A stretch of 64,000 bases of DNA from Bacteroidales bacterium (GTDB taxonomy: Bacteria; Bacteroidota; Bacteroidia; Bacteroidales; JAGOPY01): contig JALNZD010000005.1 in the NCBI GenBank assembly GCA_023229505.1, positions 1-64,000 on the forward strand, given 5' to 3'. The notes under the pieces were generated by a model. That model was not told the origin of the DNA, made no database searches, and saw nothing but the letters and a program-made list of their open reading frames with translations. The translations under genes were made by a program, and so were the position numbers. Each line of letters starts with the position of its first letter. Positions within the stretch are counted from its first letter, which is position 1. Below, piece by piece: positions 43,992 through 53,406 of the stretch.

Positions 43992-44738
43992 TTATTTAAT
44001 ATTTTGTTTCTTAATAAATTCAAGATAATTAGTCAGGTTGCTTTGCAGCATTGCCGAAACCCCATTGCTGGTTATGGTCCCACCAGATATGGCATCGACC
44101 CCATGGACCAGTTGTTCGGGAGTAAGTATTTTTGATGCGCCTTTCATGACTTTGATGGATGTGAATTTTCCATTCTCGTCAAAAATTTTCTTTCCGATAA
44201 ACTGAACTTCAAATTCAGTATTTTGGATCTCGGCGCCTAAACCGGGGGTTTCTTTATCATGTCCGAACATGGAACCGGCGACAGTGTTAAAGTCCCCCTC
44301 CAGAGCCAGGTTACCATAAACCGGCCCCCAAAGGCCCCTTCCGAGTAGAGGAAAGATATACAACTTTTTCCCGTCGATATCTGCGATATAAAGGGGCAGC
44401 TCAAATTCATTCCCTTTTGACTGTTTATAGAGTTCCTCTTTCAGGTTGATCTCAAAAGGCCTCACATCTCCCTTTTCGAGCTTTTGATTCTTGTATATGC
44501 CAATCAAATCGCCCTGTGGTGAGAGTGCATCCTCTTCGACAATATATTTATCAAAAAGTTCAATTGCATTCTCCGCACTGGCTTCGATATTGGCAGCGGC
44601 AAGTATACTTCTCATCCTGGCTACGGCAACATTTTTATCCTGTGCCGGTTTAAGAAGCATAGCCACGGAAGACAGGACGGCAGCAACCAGGATCACCATG
44701 ATGGCGGCGTATCGGAACACATATGAGTTACTGTACAT
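43992..44738 (-). CDS. nqrC: Na+-NQR subunit C
   Basis: A 248-residue subunit with one N-terminal helix and a periplasmic domain. The FMN attachment motif is ISGGTITSNG, whose threonine is the residue flavinylated by ApbE. GRGLWGPVYGNLALEGDFNT is conserved. It follows nqrB by 32 nt. Confidence 0.95.
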   Translation of the reverse strand: MYSNSYVFRYAAIMVILVAAVLSSVAMLLKPAQDKNVAVARMRSILAAANIEASAENAIELFDKYIVEEDALSPQGDLIGIYKNQKLEKGDVRPFEINLKEELYKQSKGNEFELPLYIADIDGKKLYIFPLLGRGLWGPVYGNLALEGDFNTVAGSMFGHDKETPGLGAEIQNTEFEVQFIGKKIFDENGKFTSIKVMKGASKILTPEQLVHGVDAISGGTITSNGVSAMLQSNLTNYLEFIKKQNIK

Positions 44739-44770
44739 ATATTTTAATTTTATTCCGGTTCGACATTAAA

Positions 44771-45916
44771 TCAGGCTTTTGCAGGTTTAATTCTTTTCAA
44801 TCGCTTACTGATATTGGCTTCCACGACATAGTAATCGATAAGCGGCGCGAAGACGTTCATCAGCAGGATGGCGAGCATGACTCCTTCAGGGTAGGCAGGA
44901 TTGAATACACGGATCAGGATCACCAAAATCCCGATAAGGAATCCATAAATCCATTTGCCACGGTTGGTCTGGGCTGCGCTGACCGGGTCTGTGGCCATGA
45001 AGACTACGCCAAAAGCAAACCCGCCCATGATCAGGTGATAATAAGCAGGTATTGCCGTGTAATCGTTAAAAGACACCAGGTTAAGGAAATAACTGAAACC
45101 GAGTGCTCCTACAACGGCAGAAAGCATGATTTTCCAGCTTCCAATGCCGGTTGCAATAAGGATTACAGCACCAATCAGGATTGCCACCGTGGAGGTTTCA
45201 CCAATGGAGCCAGGGATAAAACCAAGGAACATGTCGATTGGAGCTGGTATCTTATCAAATTCTCCGACCAGCGCGTGGCCTAGCGGGGTTGCACCCGAAA
45301 AGGCGTCGGCTTTTTCGGCGATCCATACTTTATCGCCTGTCATGTCCTGCGGATAGGCGAAAAACAGGAATGCCCTGGCTGTCAGGGCAGGGTTCATAAT
45401 ATTCATTCCCGTTCCACCGAAGACTTCTTTTCCGAAAATAACGGCAAAAGCCACTGCCAGCGCTAACATCCAAAGCGGAATATCCGGAGGCATCACCAGC
45501 GGTATGAGCATCCCGGTAACCAGGAAGCCTTCATTGACTTCGTGACCCTTTACCTGGGCAAAGGTAAACTCGATGCCTAAACCTACCACATATGACACTA
45601 CAATTATCGGTAACACTTTTAGGAAGCCGTACCCGAACATCTGCCAGAATCCGGTAGTTTCACCAGGCGACAGGAAGTGCTGGAAGCCAATATTGTATAT
45701 CCCGAAAAGCAATGACGGGATCAGGGCAATGATTACTACGGTCATTGTCCTTTTCAAATCAATGGCATCCCGGATATGACTGCCGGTATGGGTGACTTTA
45801 TTGGGAATAAAAAGGAAAGATTCAAAGGCTTCAAAAGTCGCATGAAGCTTTTCAAATTTTCCCCCTTTTTCAAATTGGGGTTTTACCCGGTCCAGGAAAT
45901 TTCTGAGTGATTTCAT
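44771..45916 (-). CDS. nqrB: Na+-NQR subunit B
   Basis: A 381-residue, ten-helix subunit that binds covalent FMN and riboflavin and carries the sodium path and quinone site. The FMN motif is DAFSGATPLGHAL. GKEVFGGTGMNIMNPALTAR is another conserved stretch. The gap to nqrA is 98 nt and mostly a heptamer array. Confidence 0.96.
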   Translation of the reverse strand: MKSLRNFLDRVKPQFEKGGKFEKLHATFEAFESFLFIPNKVTHTGSHIRDAIDLKRTMTVVIIALIPSLLFGIYNIGFQHFLSPGETTGFWQMFGYGFLKVLPIIVVSYVVGLGIEFTFAQVKGHEVNEGFLVTGMLIPLVMPPDIPLWMLALAVAFAVIFGKEVFGGTGMNIMNPALTARAFLFFAYPQDMTGDKVWIAEKADAFSGATPLGHALVGEFDKIPAPIDMFLGFIPGSIGETSTVAILIGAVILIATGIGSWKIMLSAVVGALGFSYFLNLVSFNDYTAIPAYYHLIMGGFAFGVVFMATDPVSAAQTNRGKWIYGFLIGILVILIRVFNPAYPEGVMLAILLMNVFAPLIDYYVVEANISKRLKRIKPAKA

Positions 45917-45940
45917 CAGAGCCCTATCTTTAAATTTTTA

Positions 45941-46010
45941 ATTCCAAATTCCAAATTCCAAATTCTGACTGCTGTCTTCTGTCTTCTGACTTCTGTCTTC
46001 TGACTTCTTT
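45941..46010. repeat. Composite heptamer array inside the nqr operon
   Basis: Ten in-phase units: three ATTCCAA, then ATTCTGA and CTGCTGT, then CTTCTGT/CTTCTGA copies, ending 4 nt before the nqrA stop. The second half is the same unit family as the right array of the four-helix gene. The first half resembles the array beside apbE. Confidence 0.85.
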
Positions 46011-46014
46011 ATCC

Positions 46015-47370
46015 CTAACTCATTTCCTTGCGCATCAGGTCAAGTCCTTTACGCACGATAGCCTGTATTTCCGTTTTCGACGTGTCAATAAACTCGCAGA
46101 GGGCAAAGTCTTCTTCATCGACCTCATATATACCAAGCTTTTCCATCAGGTCAATATCTTCAATCAATATGGCTTTGATAAGCTGCAGTGGATATATATC
46201 CCATCCGAAAACCTTTTCGAAGTAGCCGGTCATCACGTAAGCCCTTTCCCCGCCGTTATAATTTGTATCGAGCCTGAATTTCTTTCCTGGCTTTAGCCAG
46301 GAGAAATAGGATCGCGAATAGCTGAATTTCTTTAATCCAGGCAGGGCCCAGCCTAAAAACTCGAAATGGTCGCCTTCGGGAATAACCGAAACCTGTGAAT
46401 CATAAAAGCCAATATATCCGATCTTTTCGATTCTTTGCCCGGTAAGAGGATTACCGCTGATATAGCGGACATCATCGCTGATCAGGTTATCTTTTATCAT
46501 ATCGGATATTGAAGACCCTATTTTGGTCTTAAAATAATGGGGCCGCTTCACTTCCGAACCGGTCAGGGCCACCATGTGAGTGGCATCTACTTTCCCGTTA
46601 AGGAACAGGCGGCCGATATGGAGCACTTCCTGCGGGCGAAGGTACCAAACCGCATCTCCTTTATTGATGGGGTCGAGGAATGCGATTTGGGTGCCTGCAT
46701 TGCCGGCAGGGTGCCTTCCCGAGAATTTATTGAGCTGAACACCTTTACAGTTTATGAAAACCTTGGATGGTTGGGCGTCTGCACTAACATTCAGGTGAAC
46801 CGCACCTTCCGTCAATTTTGTAAGTGCATCAATACCAACCTGGAAAGCATCTCCATAGCCATGGACAATGAGGTCGTAATCGGGTGCCAGCGGGGCCGTG
46901 TCGAAAGTGGAAATAAAGATTGCTTTGGGCTTGACTGCAGGGTCAGCAATGACAGAATAAGGGCGCTGGCGTATCATGGGCCAGATGCCGCTGATGAGCA
47001 TTTTTTCGATAATCTCTTCCCGTGTAAGCTTGTTGGGGTCGCCTTTGCCGAAATCAACTGCCGTGTCTTTCCCGTCAGATTCAATAACAATCTCAAGCAG
47101 GATGCGCTTCTCCCCACGCCTCAGCTCTTTCACCTTACCACTGATGGGTGAGGTAAAATGGATCTGTTCCTTGTATTTATCGAAAAAAAGCGGGGAGCCT
47201 GCTTTTACCGCATCACCCTCCTGGATGAGCAGTTTTGGAAATACACCAACAAAATCTGTAGGTTTGATGGCACAGTATTTCGGGTTTATTTCAGTGACGG
47301 TCTTTTCGGCTTCACCATCCAGGTTGATCGTAAGCCCTTTCCTGATCTTGATTTTGATCTCTTCAGACAT
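46015..47370 (-). CDS. nqrA: Na+-NQR subunit A
   Basis: A 451-residue peripheral cytoplasmic subunit, first in the operon. It begins MSEEIKIKIRKGLTINLDGE; ATG 47370 fits family N-termini better than ATG 47385. Conserved parts: VGVFPKLLIQEGDAVKAGSP, FSGRHPAGNAGTQIAFLDPI and TGSEVKRPHYFKTKIGSSIS. No TAnnTTTG box is seen upstream between 47371 and 47571. Confidence 0.95.
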   Translation of the reverse strand: MSEEIKIKIRKGLTINLDGEAEKTVTEINPKYCAIKPTDFVGVFPKLLIQEGDAVKAGSPLFFDKYKEQIHFTSPISGKVKELRRGEKRILLEIVIESDGKDTAVDFGKGDPNKLTREEIIEKMLISGIWPMIRQRPYSVIADPAVKPKAIFISTFDTAPLAPDYDLIVHGYGDAFQVGIDALTKLTEGAVHLNVSADAQPSKVFINCKGVQLNKFSGRHPAGNAGTQIAFLDPINKGDAVWYLRPQEVLHIGRLFLNGKVDATHMVALTGSEVKRPHYFKTKIGSSISDMIKDNLISDDVRYISGNPLTGQRIEKIGYIGFYDSQVSVIPEGDHFEFLGWALPGLKKFSYSRSYFSWLKPGKKFRLDTNYNGGERAYVMTGYFEKVFGWDIYPLQLIKAILIEDIDLMEKLGIYEVDEEDFALCEFIDTSKTEIQAIVRKGLDLMRKEMS

Positions 47371-47571
47371 ATCAAAAAACATCAATATTTTCGGGTGTGC
47401 AATTTTACGAATTATTTGTGAAGGAAAACAGCAAAATATAAGTACTAAAAATAAAATTTATTTGGTTTTACTGGTGACAGTAAAAGATTAAGAAGATCAC
47501 AAAGGACATTTCGCGAACTTTCCGAAAAATCTTTGCGATCTTTGCGTTAAAATTTTATTTCAAAAGCCAAA

Positions 47572-48876
47572 ATGCAAAAAAGTATTTTAACAACTTTCTC
47601 TATAATCATTCTCTGCCTGTCACTGGTTTTTCCGTTCCAGGCCCAGGATGACCCTTATTACAAATCCGGATTCATTCACAACGACAATGCCGTTTACCAG
47701 GATAATATACAGACGGTGATTTTGTACAAAGCAGGGTTCGAACTCTCTCCGCCCATTATCCAGCTTAATACCGGTGAAAAACTAGTCTTTGCTTTTGATG
47801 ACCTTGATGGCGGTTATAAACAATACAAGTACACACTTATACATTGCGACGCATTCTGGAATACCTCCCAGCTCCAGCAGATGGAATACCTGGACGGATT
47901 TACGGAAGATTACATTCAAAATTACAAATCCTCCTTCAATACTACTGTTCCATATGTGAATTATGTCCTTGAATTTCCGACTGATTACCTGAAGATCAGA
48001 AAGTCGGGGAATTATATCCTTAAGATTTATCTCGACACGGATAAAGATGAGAATGTGGTGATTACCAGGCGGTTCATGGTATATGACCCGAAAGTCACCG
48101 TACAGGGAAAGGTAGGTAATTCGGTTGATTTGTACCTCCGCGATACCCATCAGCAGGTGAACTTCAAAATTATCACTGATAATTATTATCTCACAGATGC
48201 TTACAGCAACCTTCATGTTTTAGTCATGCAGAATGGCCGCTGGGACAACATGATACGGAACATCCAACCCAGGATGATCACCGGGAATGAATATGATTTC
48301 AGCCTGTTGGAACAGCTTGCATTCCCGGCAGGGAATGAGTTTCGTTATTTCGATATGAAAACACTGAAGTACAACACTGACAGGATGCAGTCGATTCAAT
48401 ATACTGAAGAAGGTTTCCAGGTTTACCTGACGACAGATATACCAAGAGCAAACGGCAATTATTATTCAGAGGAGGATATCAATGGCCGGAAGCTGATCTC
48501 AGCGAACGACACCCGGGATTCATATACCGAAGGTGATTACGCCTGGGTTCATTTTATGCTCCAGTATAAGGCGCCTTCAGCCGAGGGCAACCTTTATGTT
48601 TTCGGGGCTTTGTCCGACTGGCAATTCAATCCTGCCAACCTGATGAGTTATAATTTCGACCAAAAAGCTTACGAGGCTAAAATTTTCCTGAAACAGGGCT
48701 ATTACAACTATGTCTATGCTTTCCTGGAGAACAGGTCGAATGTCGGTGATGTCACTTTTATCGAAGGCAGCTTCTGGCAGACTGAAAATGAATACACCAT
48801 CTATGTGTATCACCGGCAGCAGGGGGATTCGTATGATCAGCTGATTGCGGTGGGGTTTTTGAATAGCAGGGAGTAG
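47572..48876 (+). CDS. Type IX secretion system plug protein (DUF5103)
   Basis: A 434-residue exported protein with a signal peptide (to about AQDDPYY). It belongs to the DUF5103 family, which closes the SprA translocon pore. Recognised parts: DNIQTVILYKAGFELSPPII, IHCDAFWNTSQLQQMEYLDG, and the carbohydrate-module-like end with VFGALSDWQFNPANLMSY and FLKQGYYNYVYAF. It fits the T9SS cargo found at 5.7-6.8 kb. Its stop codon lies inside a heptamer array. Confidence 0.9.
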   Translation: MQKSILTTFSIIILCLSLVFPFQAQDDPYYKSGFIHNDNAVYQDNIQTVILYKAGFELSPPIIQLNTGEKLVFAFDDLDGGYKQYKYTLIHCDAFWNTSQLQQMEYLDGFTEDYIQNYKSSFNTTVPYVNYVLEFPTDYLKIRKSGNYILKIYLDTDKDENVVITRRFMVYDPKVTVQGKVGNSVDLYLRDTHQQVNFKIITDNYYLTDAYSNLHVLVMQNGRWDNMIRNIQPRMITGNEYDFSLLEQLAFPAGNEFRYFDMKTLKYNTDRMQSIQYTEEGFQVYLTTDIPRANGNYYSEEDINGRKLISANDTRDSYTEGDYAWVHFMLQYKAPSAEGNLYVFGALSDWQFNPANLMSYNFDQKAYEAKIFLKQGYYNYVYAFLENRSNVGDVTFIEGSFWQTENEYTIYVYHRQQGDSYDQLIAVGFLNSRE

Positions 48877-48969
48877 GCAGTTGGCAGTCGGCAGTTGGAC
48901 AGTTAGAATGGAAATGACAACAAATAACTACTTAATAACCACCTAATAACCAATAACCAATAACCAACC
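48871..48969. repeat. Two heptamer runs after the plug gene
   Basis: First run: CAGTTGG-type units (48871-48905), starting inside the last codons of the plug gene. Second run: seven in-phase ACCAATA-like units (48921-48969). The second run is the reverse complement of the TATTGGT units at 50255-50282, so the ABC permease gene lies between inverted arrays. Confidence 0.8.
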
Positions 48970-48973
48970 TGCC

Positions 48974-50215
48974 TCACTCATACCTGAGCGACTCGATCGG
49001 ATCGAGCTTTGCTGCTTTGTTGGCGGGGATGATGCCGGAAATCAATGCAACGATAAAACAAAGGGTCACGCCGAGGAGGATCCAGGGCCAGGGGATGATA
49101 AATCTGGTTTTCAGGATCATGGAAAGGACGTTTCCTATAATGATCCCTAAAGTGATACCGAGAAATCCACCGATCTGTGCAATAACTACTGACTCTACCA
49201 GGAACTGGTTGCGGATGGCTTGTTTGGTGGCTCCCATCGCCTTGCGGATGCCGATTTCAAGTGTCCTTTCGGTTACAGAGACCAACATGATGTTCATCAG
49301 GCCGATAGCAGCTCCCAGCAAAGTGATCAGACCGATAAAAGTAGCCGCCAGCGCAACATACTTGATATTATCAGTCAGCATTTTTGCGATAGTGTCACTT
49401 TTAGTGATCTCGAATGTCTGCTCCTCTCCTACCCGGTCTTCACGGATGATCCGGAAAAGGCCGGTGGCTTCACCGATACACTGGTCTATCTTCAGCGGAT
49501 CCTGGGTAGACACATCAATGCCAAAGGACCGGTCGGGACGGGGAAAGTACTGCCTCACATTGCTCAGCGGAAGCATGCACCTGTTATCGCCTGAGAAACC
49601 AATGCTCGATCCTTTCTCTTTCAGCACCCCGATCACCTGGTATTTGCCCGGTCCGACAGATATTAACGCACCGATGGGATCTTCGTTTTCTTTAAATATC
49701 AGTTTTTCGATCTGGCTGCCAATGATCACCACATGTGCCCCATAGTAAACCTCGTTTTCATTGAAATTTCTTCCTTTCCCGATTTCCTGCCCGGCGGTGA
49801 CCAGGTAGTTCTCATCGGTGCCCATGACGGCTACATTGGGATTGGTCTTTTCTGACCGGTACTTTAAGGTTGCTGTGTGCGTGGCAAAAGTAGATACTGA
49901 AACAAAAGCGGGAAAATCGAATTCTTCTTTGAACCTGAGAGCCTGATCATAAGTGATCCGCTCGTACATCTTGGGATCATTGCTCCGGCCACCCATCTGC
50001 ACCATCATTTCGCGGTTGCGTATCGAAAATGTATTTGCCCCCATCATCGTAAAATTCTCATTCAGGAAAAACTTAATGGAGTCAATCGCCGTAAGAATGC
50101 CTACCAGCGCCATAATACCGAAGGCGATGATCATGACGGTCAGGATAGTCCGCAGCAAGTGGCTGCGGATCGATTCTATCGAAATGCGGATATTTTCCTT
50201 GAGATGGAGATTCAT
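48974..50215 (-). CDS. MacB-type ABC transporter permease
   Basis: A 413-residue inner-membrane protein. An N-terminal helix (IIAFGIMALVGILTA), a large periplasmic MacB core domain (residues about 50-270), then three C-terminal FtsX-domain helices with LEIGIRKAMGATKQAIRNQF. It would pair with an ATPase not present here. ATG 50215 is chosen because a perfect promoter ends 5 nt before it. Likely in lipoprotein or peptide extrusion. Confidence 0.88.
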   Translation of the reverse strand: MNLHLKENIRISIESIRSHLLRTILTVMIIAFGIMALVGILTAIDSIKFFLNENFTMMGANTFSIRNREMMVQMGGRSNDPKMYERITYDQALRFKEEFDFPAFVSVSTFATHTATLKYRSEKTNPNVAVMGTDENYLVTAGQEIGKGRNFNENEVYYGAHVVIIGSQIEKLIFKENEDPIGALISVGPGKYQVIGVLKEKGSSIGFSGDNRCMLPLSNVRQYFPRPDRSFGIDVSTQDPLKIDQCIGEATGLFRIIREDRVGEEQTFEITKSDTIAKMLTDNIKYVALAATFIGLITLLGAAIGLMNIMLVSVTERTLEIGIRKAMGATKQAIRNQFLVESVVIAQIGGFLGITLGIIIGNVLSMILKTRFIIPWPWILLGVTLCFIVALISGIIPANKAAKLDPIESLRYE

Positions 50216-50220
50216 ATTAT

Positions 50221-50250
50221 CAAAGGTAATAAGATTTAACAAATGCCAAA
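50221..50250 (-). promoter_or_regulatory. Promoter of the ABC permease, near-leaderless
   Basis: On the minus strand TTTG (50250-50247), 18 nt, then TACCTTTG (50228-50221). The start codon at 50215 is 5 nt past the box, so the mRNA should be leaderless or nearly so. Confidence 0.65.
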
Positions 50251-50254
50251 TCGA

Positions 50255-50317
50255 TATTAGTTAATGGTTATTGGTTATTAGGTTCCAAATTTCAAATTTC
50301 AAATTTCAAATTTCACG
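50255..50317. repeat. Heptamer array upstream of the ABC permease promoter
   Basis: Nine in-phase units: TATTGGT/TATTAGG type, then TTTCAAA type. It fills the gap between the permease promoter and the stop of the FemAB-like gene. Confidence 0.85.
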
Positions 50318-50319
50318 TC

Positions 50320-51258
50320 TCATAGTTGTTTAAGCTTTTTGTAAAGCCTTGCAGCAACATTAAGCACAAAAGGCAACCTGTTGATCACAACCCGCTGGTA
50401 AATGCATTCTTTGGAGCCAAAGCTTTTATAAAACCTGGCCAGGCTGGGGTCGTTGGAGCCGTCGAAGTCGAAGGTCAGGTGGCGGCCGGCATGTTCACGG
50501 ATGAATGAATCGATCAGGAATGGCATGGCGCCAGCCTGGCGCCCGTCTTCACTCAGACCGGAAAAAAGGAAGATGGCTTTGTTGTTGCTCAGGATGAAAA
50601 AAGCGCCGGCGCAAAGCTGGTTATGCTGATCGTAAACACCCTCGATGTTCGCGATCCCTTTATACATGCAGGTATAGGCGATCCGTTTCAATTTCAGGTA
50701 ATCCTTATCACCAAGATGAGTAATGTCCTTGCCGCGGTTTTTCCTGAATAGGTCGATAATATCATCCGGTTTGATATTTTTTGAGATGGTCAGCTCCGCT
50801 TTTTCCGGCTTTTTTAAATTTCTGACTAAATTTTCTGAATAGCCTTCGCGGATCTTTTCATAGCTATGGATCAGGTCGAGTTCATGGTTAAGCTGCGGGA
50901 TCATCTTAATGGATAGTTCTTCGGTTTTATTCAGCGTATTCAGGTTGATCTCCACTTGCATGAATTTTGAGGGAATAGCTTGAATAAAAGCGCACAGTGC
51001 CTCCGCGTCGAGCTTTGTTGTGGAATAAAGGCCAAGCTGTTGGGTAAAGAAAGGTTGATAAATGTAAGATATTCCGAATTTCCTGCAGTGAACAAGCGGA
51101 AAGACCCGTTCATAGTCGTTTTCCACCAACGCATCCCACTCCCCGGCCACGATATCGAGAAACCAGGAATATCCATACAGGTTTCCGTTAAAGGAATGGT
51201 TGATGCAACTATTCCACTTGTTGTCGTCGATATGTTTCCTTTGCAGGTATTTGATCAC
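50320..51258 (-). CDS. FemAB/GNAT-like acyltransferase
   Basis: A 312-residue protein, last of a seven-gene operon. The N-terminal half begins MIKYLQRKHIDDNKWNSCI, and the second half has LCAGAFFILSNNKAIFLFSG and LTFDFDGSNDPSLARFYKSF, the FemX/GNAT tail motif with FYKSFG. Such proteins transfer aminoacyl or acyl groups to cell-wall or surface glycan precursors. The start is GTG 51258, overlapping the upstream stop by 4 nt (GTGA). The acyl donor may be the carrier protein of this operon. Confidence 0.75.
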   Translation of the reverse strand: MIKYLQRKHIDDNKWNSCINHSFNGNLYGYSWFLDIVAGEWDALVENDYERVFPLVHCRKFGISYIYQPFFTQQLGLYSTTKLDAEALCAFIQAIPSKFMQVEINLNTLNKTEELSIKMIPQLNHELDLIHSYEKIREGYSENLVRNLKKPEKAELTISKNIKPDDIIDLFRKNRGKDITHLGDKDYLKLKRIAYTCMYKGIANIEGVYDQHNQLCAGAFFILSNNKAIFLFSGLSEDGRQAGAMPFLIDSFIREHAGRHLTFDFDGSNDPSLARFYKSFGSKECIYQRVVINRLPFVLNVAARLYKKLKQL

Positions 51259-52568
51259 TTTAATGTTTGTTGATAGTATTCAAGGATGGAGATGAGTACT
51301 TCACGCCATCCTTTGTATTGATCTTTTTCGCTCAAAGAGTAATTGTGCCAGATACCAATCGCTTCGCCACCATAAATTTCTACCTGATTTATCAGGTCTT
51401 TTATTTCTTCAACAGCTGCTTCGGGTGTGATCCTCAAATGGTCGATCATGGCGGAATCCATGAATATAAAAGGATGAATCCGCAGGTTCGACCTTTCTTC
51501 CCTTTCAAGATCATAAAAATAAAAGGGTGTGCAGGTACTGGCCCGAAACCCGTTTAAGGAAGAGTAACCCATTGAGAAATCCTCCCTGATCCCGGCCGCG
51601 GCCAGATCACGGTATGTTTGCGGGAATTTCAGCCGCAGGAAGTGAAAGCGGCTGGTTATCACTGGCTTTTGGACGATTTCTTCCAATCTTAGCTTTTCTT
51701 TTTTAAATATTTCAGGACGAATAAAAGATTGATATGAGGGATGGAGTCCCATTTCTGCCGTAAGGCTTAATTTTAATAACAATTCCCTGAACTGCTTGCT
51801 ACGGTATGTAATATTCCGGTCGTACCTGCCAAAATCACCCAGCAGTGCAAAATACATTATCGGGTGGCCATACTTTGCCGCTAAATCCAGGTGAAGCTGG
51901 AAATTATCATAAGGATCGGCCATTTTTCCGGCCAATGTGTAAATACGCTCTTTGAACTGGCGGAAATCAACTTTCAGCAACAGTTTCAGCCAGGCAGCCG
52001 CGGCCCTTGGCCATCCTTTGCCTGAATGGGCAAAGGCGATATCAATATCAAATGACGGGACAAAACGGAAAGGTTGTCCTGGAAGGCTGATTCCCGGGAA
52101 CTGAGCCTTCAGCAGGTTTTTCATCTCATGCACGATGGCATCCACCAGCGGGATCTGTAGAAATTCTTCGCGGTAAGCAATGCTCAATTCAGGCTGGAAC
52201 CGTCCGTGCTCATCCGGCTCAAAAGGCAGATACTCTTCATACCGGCTGATTAAATAAAATGAAAGGGCGAAGGGATCGAAAGGCAAGGCAGATGCACCCT
52301 CAACCTTGAAAAATACGGGGAGGCCATTCCATTTGGAGACTTTAATATTCTGCTCTACAATACCTTTTTCATCTAAAACAGGATAAGGCTTAAAGTGCAA
52401 TCCGCCTGGTATTTCATCTGAATTATAACTGATTTTTGGCCCAATAAAAGATCGATATTCTTCCCGGTTCTGGGTCAATTGGCAACCCGCACCCAGGATA
52501 TCGCCGAAAATAAAATCGAAGATAAACCGGTGCCGTTCGGTGATATGGTCACAGTAAACCAGGATCAT
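51255..52568 (-). CDS. Polysaccharide deacetylase-like protein (DUF7033)
   Basis: A 437-residue protein. The N-terminal domain (residues 1-150) is of the DUF7033 type with LPFDPFALSFYLISRYEEY. The deacetylase barrel follows with FVPSFDIDIAFAHSG (catalytic Asp pair), EMGLHPSYQS (metal His) and a late IGIWHNYSLS. It has no signal peptide. It may deacetylate a lipid- or nucleotide-linked sugar on the cytoplasmic side. It overlaps its upstream neighbour by 20 nt. Confidence 0.8.
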   Translation of the reverse strand: MILVYCDHITERHRFIFDFIFGDILGAGCQLTQNREEYRSFIGPKISYNSDEIPGGLHFKPYPVLDEKGIVEQNIKVSKWNGLPVFFKVEGASALPFDPFALSFYLISRYEEYLPFEPDEHGRFQPELSIAYREEFLQIPLVDAIVHEMKNLLKAQFPGISLPGQPFRFVPSFDIDIAFAHSGKGWPRAAAAWLKLLLKVDFRQFKERIYTLAGKMADPYDNFQLHLDLAAKYGHPIMYFALLGDFGRYDRNITYRSKQFRELLLKLSLTAEMGLHPSYQSFIRPEIFKKEKLRLEEIVQKPVITSRFHFLRLKFPQTYRDLAAAGIREDFSMGYSSLNGFRASTCTPFYFYDLEREERSNLRIHPFIFMDSAMIDHLRITPEAAVEEIKDLINQVEIYGGEAIGIWHNYSLSEKDQYKGWREVLISILEYYQQTLK

Positions 52569-53406
52569 GGCTGATTTTATCTGCTAAAGTGTGAATTCCA
52601 ATGGCAGCCAATATTGATTTGGCATTTTCACGAAGGTACAATTCAGGACTGAAACGGGCCAAATTTTTCGCTTTATTTTGAAGAATGTCATTCTTGATAA
52701 CAGGATAGGCGACCTCCAGGTCGACCAGGATGCAGGAAACCTGGCTGATCATTACTTTTTTTGCAATTTGCTGTTCGGTCAAAAGCTGTTCCAGCCCTCC
52801 CAAAGCCATTGTCCAGCCCGGCTTTTTCGCATACAGCAAATACTCTTTCCTCGCTGGTGTTACTGCATTTTCATCTAAATAAATCCTGATCTTTTTGAAT
52901 TTCCGGTAGCTGACCTTTTCCATTTCTTCCACATGATGAACAAAAGTAAAAGCTGCGCTGATGGTCGTATCGATCAGCAGCATCTTTGCATGATGTTCTT
53001 TCATAAAAGCGAAAGGGGAATCCGTGGAAAAAGAGCTTTGATTATTCAGGGCGGAAAGGGCCTCAGCATGTTTCCCCCAAACGAGGAAAGAATGCAGCGG
53101 GTTTTTGGTCCGCATAAAATCACGTCTTCTCAGCGCTGCTGTTGCCAACGCACCGGTGATAGGTATAGATTTAGCCGGATGATAATACCCGTTATTTTTA
53201 AGATTGAAGTTAAAAGCAGGAATGACGAGGGTACCGTCCGCGCTGAGGTGCTGCTGCATGCTGTCGATGAAGTGATTGATATTAAATTCCCCTTCTTTCC
53301 TTCGGGCAAGCATAGCCAGCCTGGTCAGGTCGGCAGTGACCATCAGTAAACTGCCCGGGGAAATCCCCAGGTTCCTGATCATGTCCATGTAACTCGGGTT
53401 TGGCAC
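52549..53406 (-). CDS. AAC(3)-fold N-acetyltransferase
   Basis: A 285-residue member of the antibiotic NAT family. Fold landmarks: DGTLVIPAFNFN, GALATAALRRRDFMRTKNPL, HSFLVWGKHAE and TFVHHVEEM. In an operon of glycan-type enzymes it probably acylates an amino sugar rather than an aminoglycoside; this is inference. GTG 53406 overlaps the previous stop by one base; ATG 53388 is an alternative. Confidence 0.83.
   Translation of the reverse strand: MPNPSYMDMIRNLGISPGSLLMVTADLTRLAMLARRKEGEFNINHFIDSMQQHLSADGTLVIPAFNFNLKNNGYYHPAKSIPITGALATAALRRRDFMRTKNPLHSFLVWGKHAEALSALNNQSSFSTDSPFAFMKEHHAKMLLIDTTISAAFTFVHHVEEMEKVSYRKFKKIRIYLDENAVTPARKEYLLYAKKPGWTMALGGLEQLLTEQQIAKKVMISQVSCILVDLEVAYPVIKNDILQNKAKNLARFSPELYLRENAKSILAAIGIHTLADKISHDPGLL

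Noticed and set aside
44723..45283. A 186-codon plus-strand open frame opposite nqrB
   Set aside because: It is antisense to conserved nqrB and nqrC coding sequence, and its protein has no family features.
52549..53406. Aminoglycoside resistance gene
   Set aside because: The fold is AAC(3)-like, but the gene is locked in a glycan-type operon with overlapping neighbours; a housekeeping acyltransferase role is more likely.
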